Positions 35,363-36,256 of a stretch of 36,256 bases of DNA are shown here, piece by piece. Made by a program: the position numbers and the translations under genes. Each line of letters opens with the position of its first letter. Position 1 is the stretch's first letter. Under the pieces are notes generated by a model, which was given only the letters and a program-made list of their open reading frames with translations, searched no databases and had not been told where the DNA came from. The DNA comes from an uncultured Akkermansia sp. (GTDB lineage: Bacteria; Verrucomicrobiota; Verrucomicrobiia; Verrucomicrobiales; Akkermansiaceae), in the NCBI GenBank assembly GCA_947631435.1, contig CANRLM010000022.1:1-36256 (forward strand), written 5' to 3'.

Positions 35363-35988
35363 GCAAATCCGATGCCACTAAGGCGCGCATCATGCGCGCG
35401 GCTATCAGTGAGTTCACCTCCCTGAGCTATCGTGGTGTCACCCTGCGGGAGGTGGCACGGAAAGCAGGTGTCACCATGGGGGCCATCCGCTACCACTTTG
35501 GTTCAAAGGCTGATCTGTACCGCGATACATTAGCCTATCTTTCCCAACCGTACAACAAAGCATGTCGAGGCGCACTGCAGGCCGCCCTTTCCTCCGGCGA
35601 TGCTCGTGCCATTATTTCCTCCTGGCTCACCGCCCCCCTCACCCACTGGCCGGAAGGAGAAATTGCCGATGGGGAACAAACTCTTTGCTTCCTCAATAAA
35701 ATGGGCTACGAATCCCCGGAACTTACCCGAGAAGTTTATGAATCGCATTACGCTTTCGCCCTCGACGAGTGGGCAGAAGCTGTGCGCTCCTTTTTCCCCG
35801 GCATGAGACAAGACGACTGGCTGTGGTGTCTCACTTGCCTGCGCGGTATGTATTTCAATCTCATTGCTCATGATGAATTCACCCTGTGGTCTCTGCCACG
35901 TGTACAGGATAAATTGCAGGCTCTGCGCCGTCTCTCTGCGGATGCTGTAGCTCTGCTGCTGACCTATACTCCGAAAAGCGCGAAATAG
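35359..35988 (+). CDS. TetR-family transcriptional regulator
   Basis: 209 residues with an N-terminal DNA-binding helix-turn-helix typical of TetR: RIMRAAISEFTSLSYRGVTL, then REVARKAGVTMGAIRYHFGS and KADLYRDTL. The C-terminal ligand domain is helical and has several Trp residues (ISSWLTAPLTHWPEGEIADG), with no recognised inducer class. It is the last gene of a coupled run (small protein, mazG, lipoprotein, TetR) and overlaps the lipoprotein gene by 4 bp. TetR regulators often control efflux pumps and the RND operon is 28 kb away, but nothing in the sequence links them. Confidence 0.9.
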   Translation: MSKSDATKARIMRAAISEFTSLSYRGVTLREVARKAGVTMGAIRYHFGSKADLYRDTLAYLSQPYNKACRGALQAALSSGDARAIISSWLTAPLTHWPEGEIADGEQTLCFLNKMGYESPELTREVYESHYAFALDEWAEAVRSFFPGMRQDDWLWCLTCLRGMYFNLIAHDEFTLWSLPRVQDKLQALRRLSADAVALLLTYTPKSAK

Positions 35989-36034
35989 CAGAACCAGAGA
36001 CACGTCCTTGCCATTCCGCATTTCATCGCCCTTT

Positions 36035-36256
36035 TCACTTCCAGAATTGAGCTGACCCGCCGTCCCGAAGTGGAGTGGTGTAGCGTGTGCGCAGCAGCTC
36101 GGTGCTGCGGTGGCCCATTTCCAGCTGCAATGCAGGCAGGTTCCGAAAGTACTGCGCGTGATAACTGGCAAAGGTGTGTCGCAGCGTGTCCGGTCTCCAG
36201 CTCATAAACCCGGCCGCGCGGCGCAAAGCCCGCCAACGCCGGCCCCAGTTCGCAGG
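36035..36256 (-). CDS. Tyrosine recombinase/integrase, C-terminal part (cut by window edge)
   Basis: 73 residues of the C-terminal catalytic domain, running off the right edge of the window. WRPDTLRHTFASYHAQYF carries the box II Arg; the HxLR motif reads DTLR, with Asp at the first position. It is followed by LEMGH with the second His/Gly and by LLRTRYTTP with the Tyr nucleophile. The tail after the Tyr is short. The gene converges on the TetR gene. An integrase here suggests that an integrated element lies to the right of the window; no attachment repeat or tRNA gene is visible inside it. Confidence 0.85.
   Translation of the reverse strand, partial: PANWGRRWRALRRAAGFMSWRPDTLRHTFASYHAQYFRNLPALQLEMGHRSTELLRTRYTTPLRDGGSAQFWK

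Noticed and set aside
35359..35988. The TetR protein as the regulator of the RND operon at the other end of the window
   Set aside because: The genes are 28 kb apart and I found no shared palindrome near the two operons, so the link is not supported.
1..36256. tRNA, rRNA or riboswitch genes
   Set aside because: No cloverleaf-like run ending in CCA, no rRNA-like conserved stretch and no recognisable riboswitch core seen on either strand; a covariance-model search would settle small RNAs.

Overview
The window looks like chromosomal DNA of a diderm (Gram-negative) bacterium, most likely from the Verrucomicrobiota and perhaps close to Akkermansia. That placement is an inference. It rests on moderate-to-high GC, an apolipoprotein N-acyltransferase, an RND efflux pump, a DUF5069-like protein, exported proteins that pair transglutaminase-like, discoidin-like and thioredoxin-fold domains, an SHD1-like domain in a lipoprotein, and few clear Shine-Dalgarno sequences. 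I see no rRNA, tRNA or CRISPR array.

Positions 1-7372 (minus strand) form a tight operon: a DUF5069-like protein, a small tail-anchored protein, a lipoprotein made of two fused AcrA-type periplasmic adaptors, and an AcrB-type RND transporter. The last codons of the transporter lie in the end of a dispersed repeat. Positions 7373-8872 hold two ~305-bp direct repeats, possibly IS30 debris, on either side of a small AT-rich zinc-ribbon membrane gene. An aquaporin and a DUF4139-like exported protein follow.

Positions 11650-16832 are a tandem duplication of a gene for an exported protein made of six divergent ~120-residue repeats. One copy is intact. The other is broken by an in-frame stop and a 1-bp frameshift. 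Each copy has a homopolymeric G tract (14 versus 8 bases) exactly 113 bp upstream of its start codon, the arrangement expected of a phase-variable promoter.

Positions 17184-27684 are housekeeping. A consensus promoter drives dapA-dapB-folK-panB, a YajO-like aldo/keto reductase and an LplT-like transporter. Opposite these lie a ferredoxin and dciA, then lnt, and then purH-pdxJ on the minus strand. Several of these genes overlap by 4-23 bp, or overlap convergently at their 3' ends.

Positions 27822-32318 hold a two-gene exported module (transglutaminase-like/discoidin-like protein plus a thioredoxin-fold protein). It is bracketed by two copies of a MITE-like element whose ends carry a shared inverted motif; a third copy of that motif lies in the RND gene at the left edge. 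Positions 32700-36256 hold a small exported YD-motif protein, a coupled operon (small hypothetical, mazG, Trx-fold/SHD1 lipoprotein, TetR regulator), and the C-terminal end of a tyrosine recombinase cut by the window edge.
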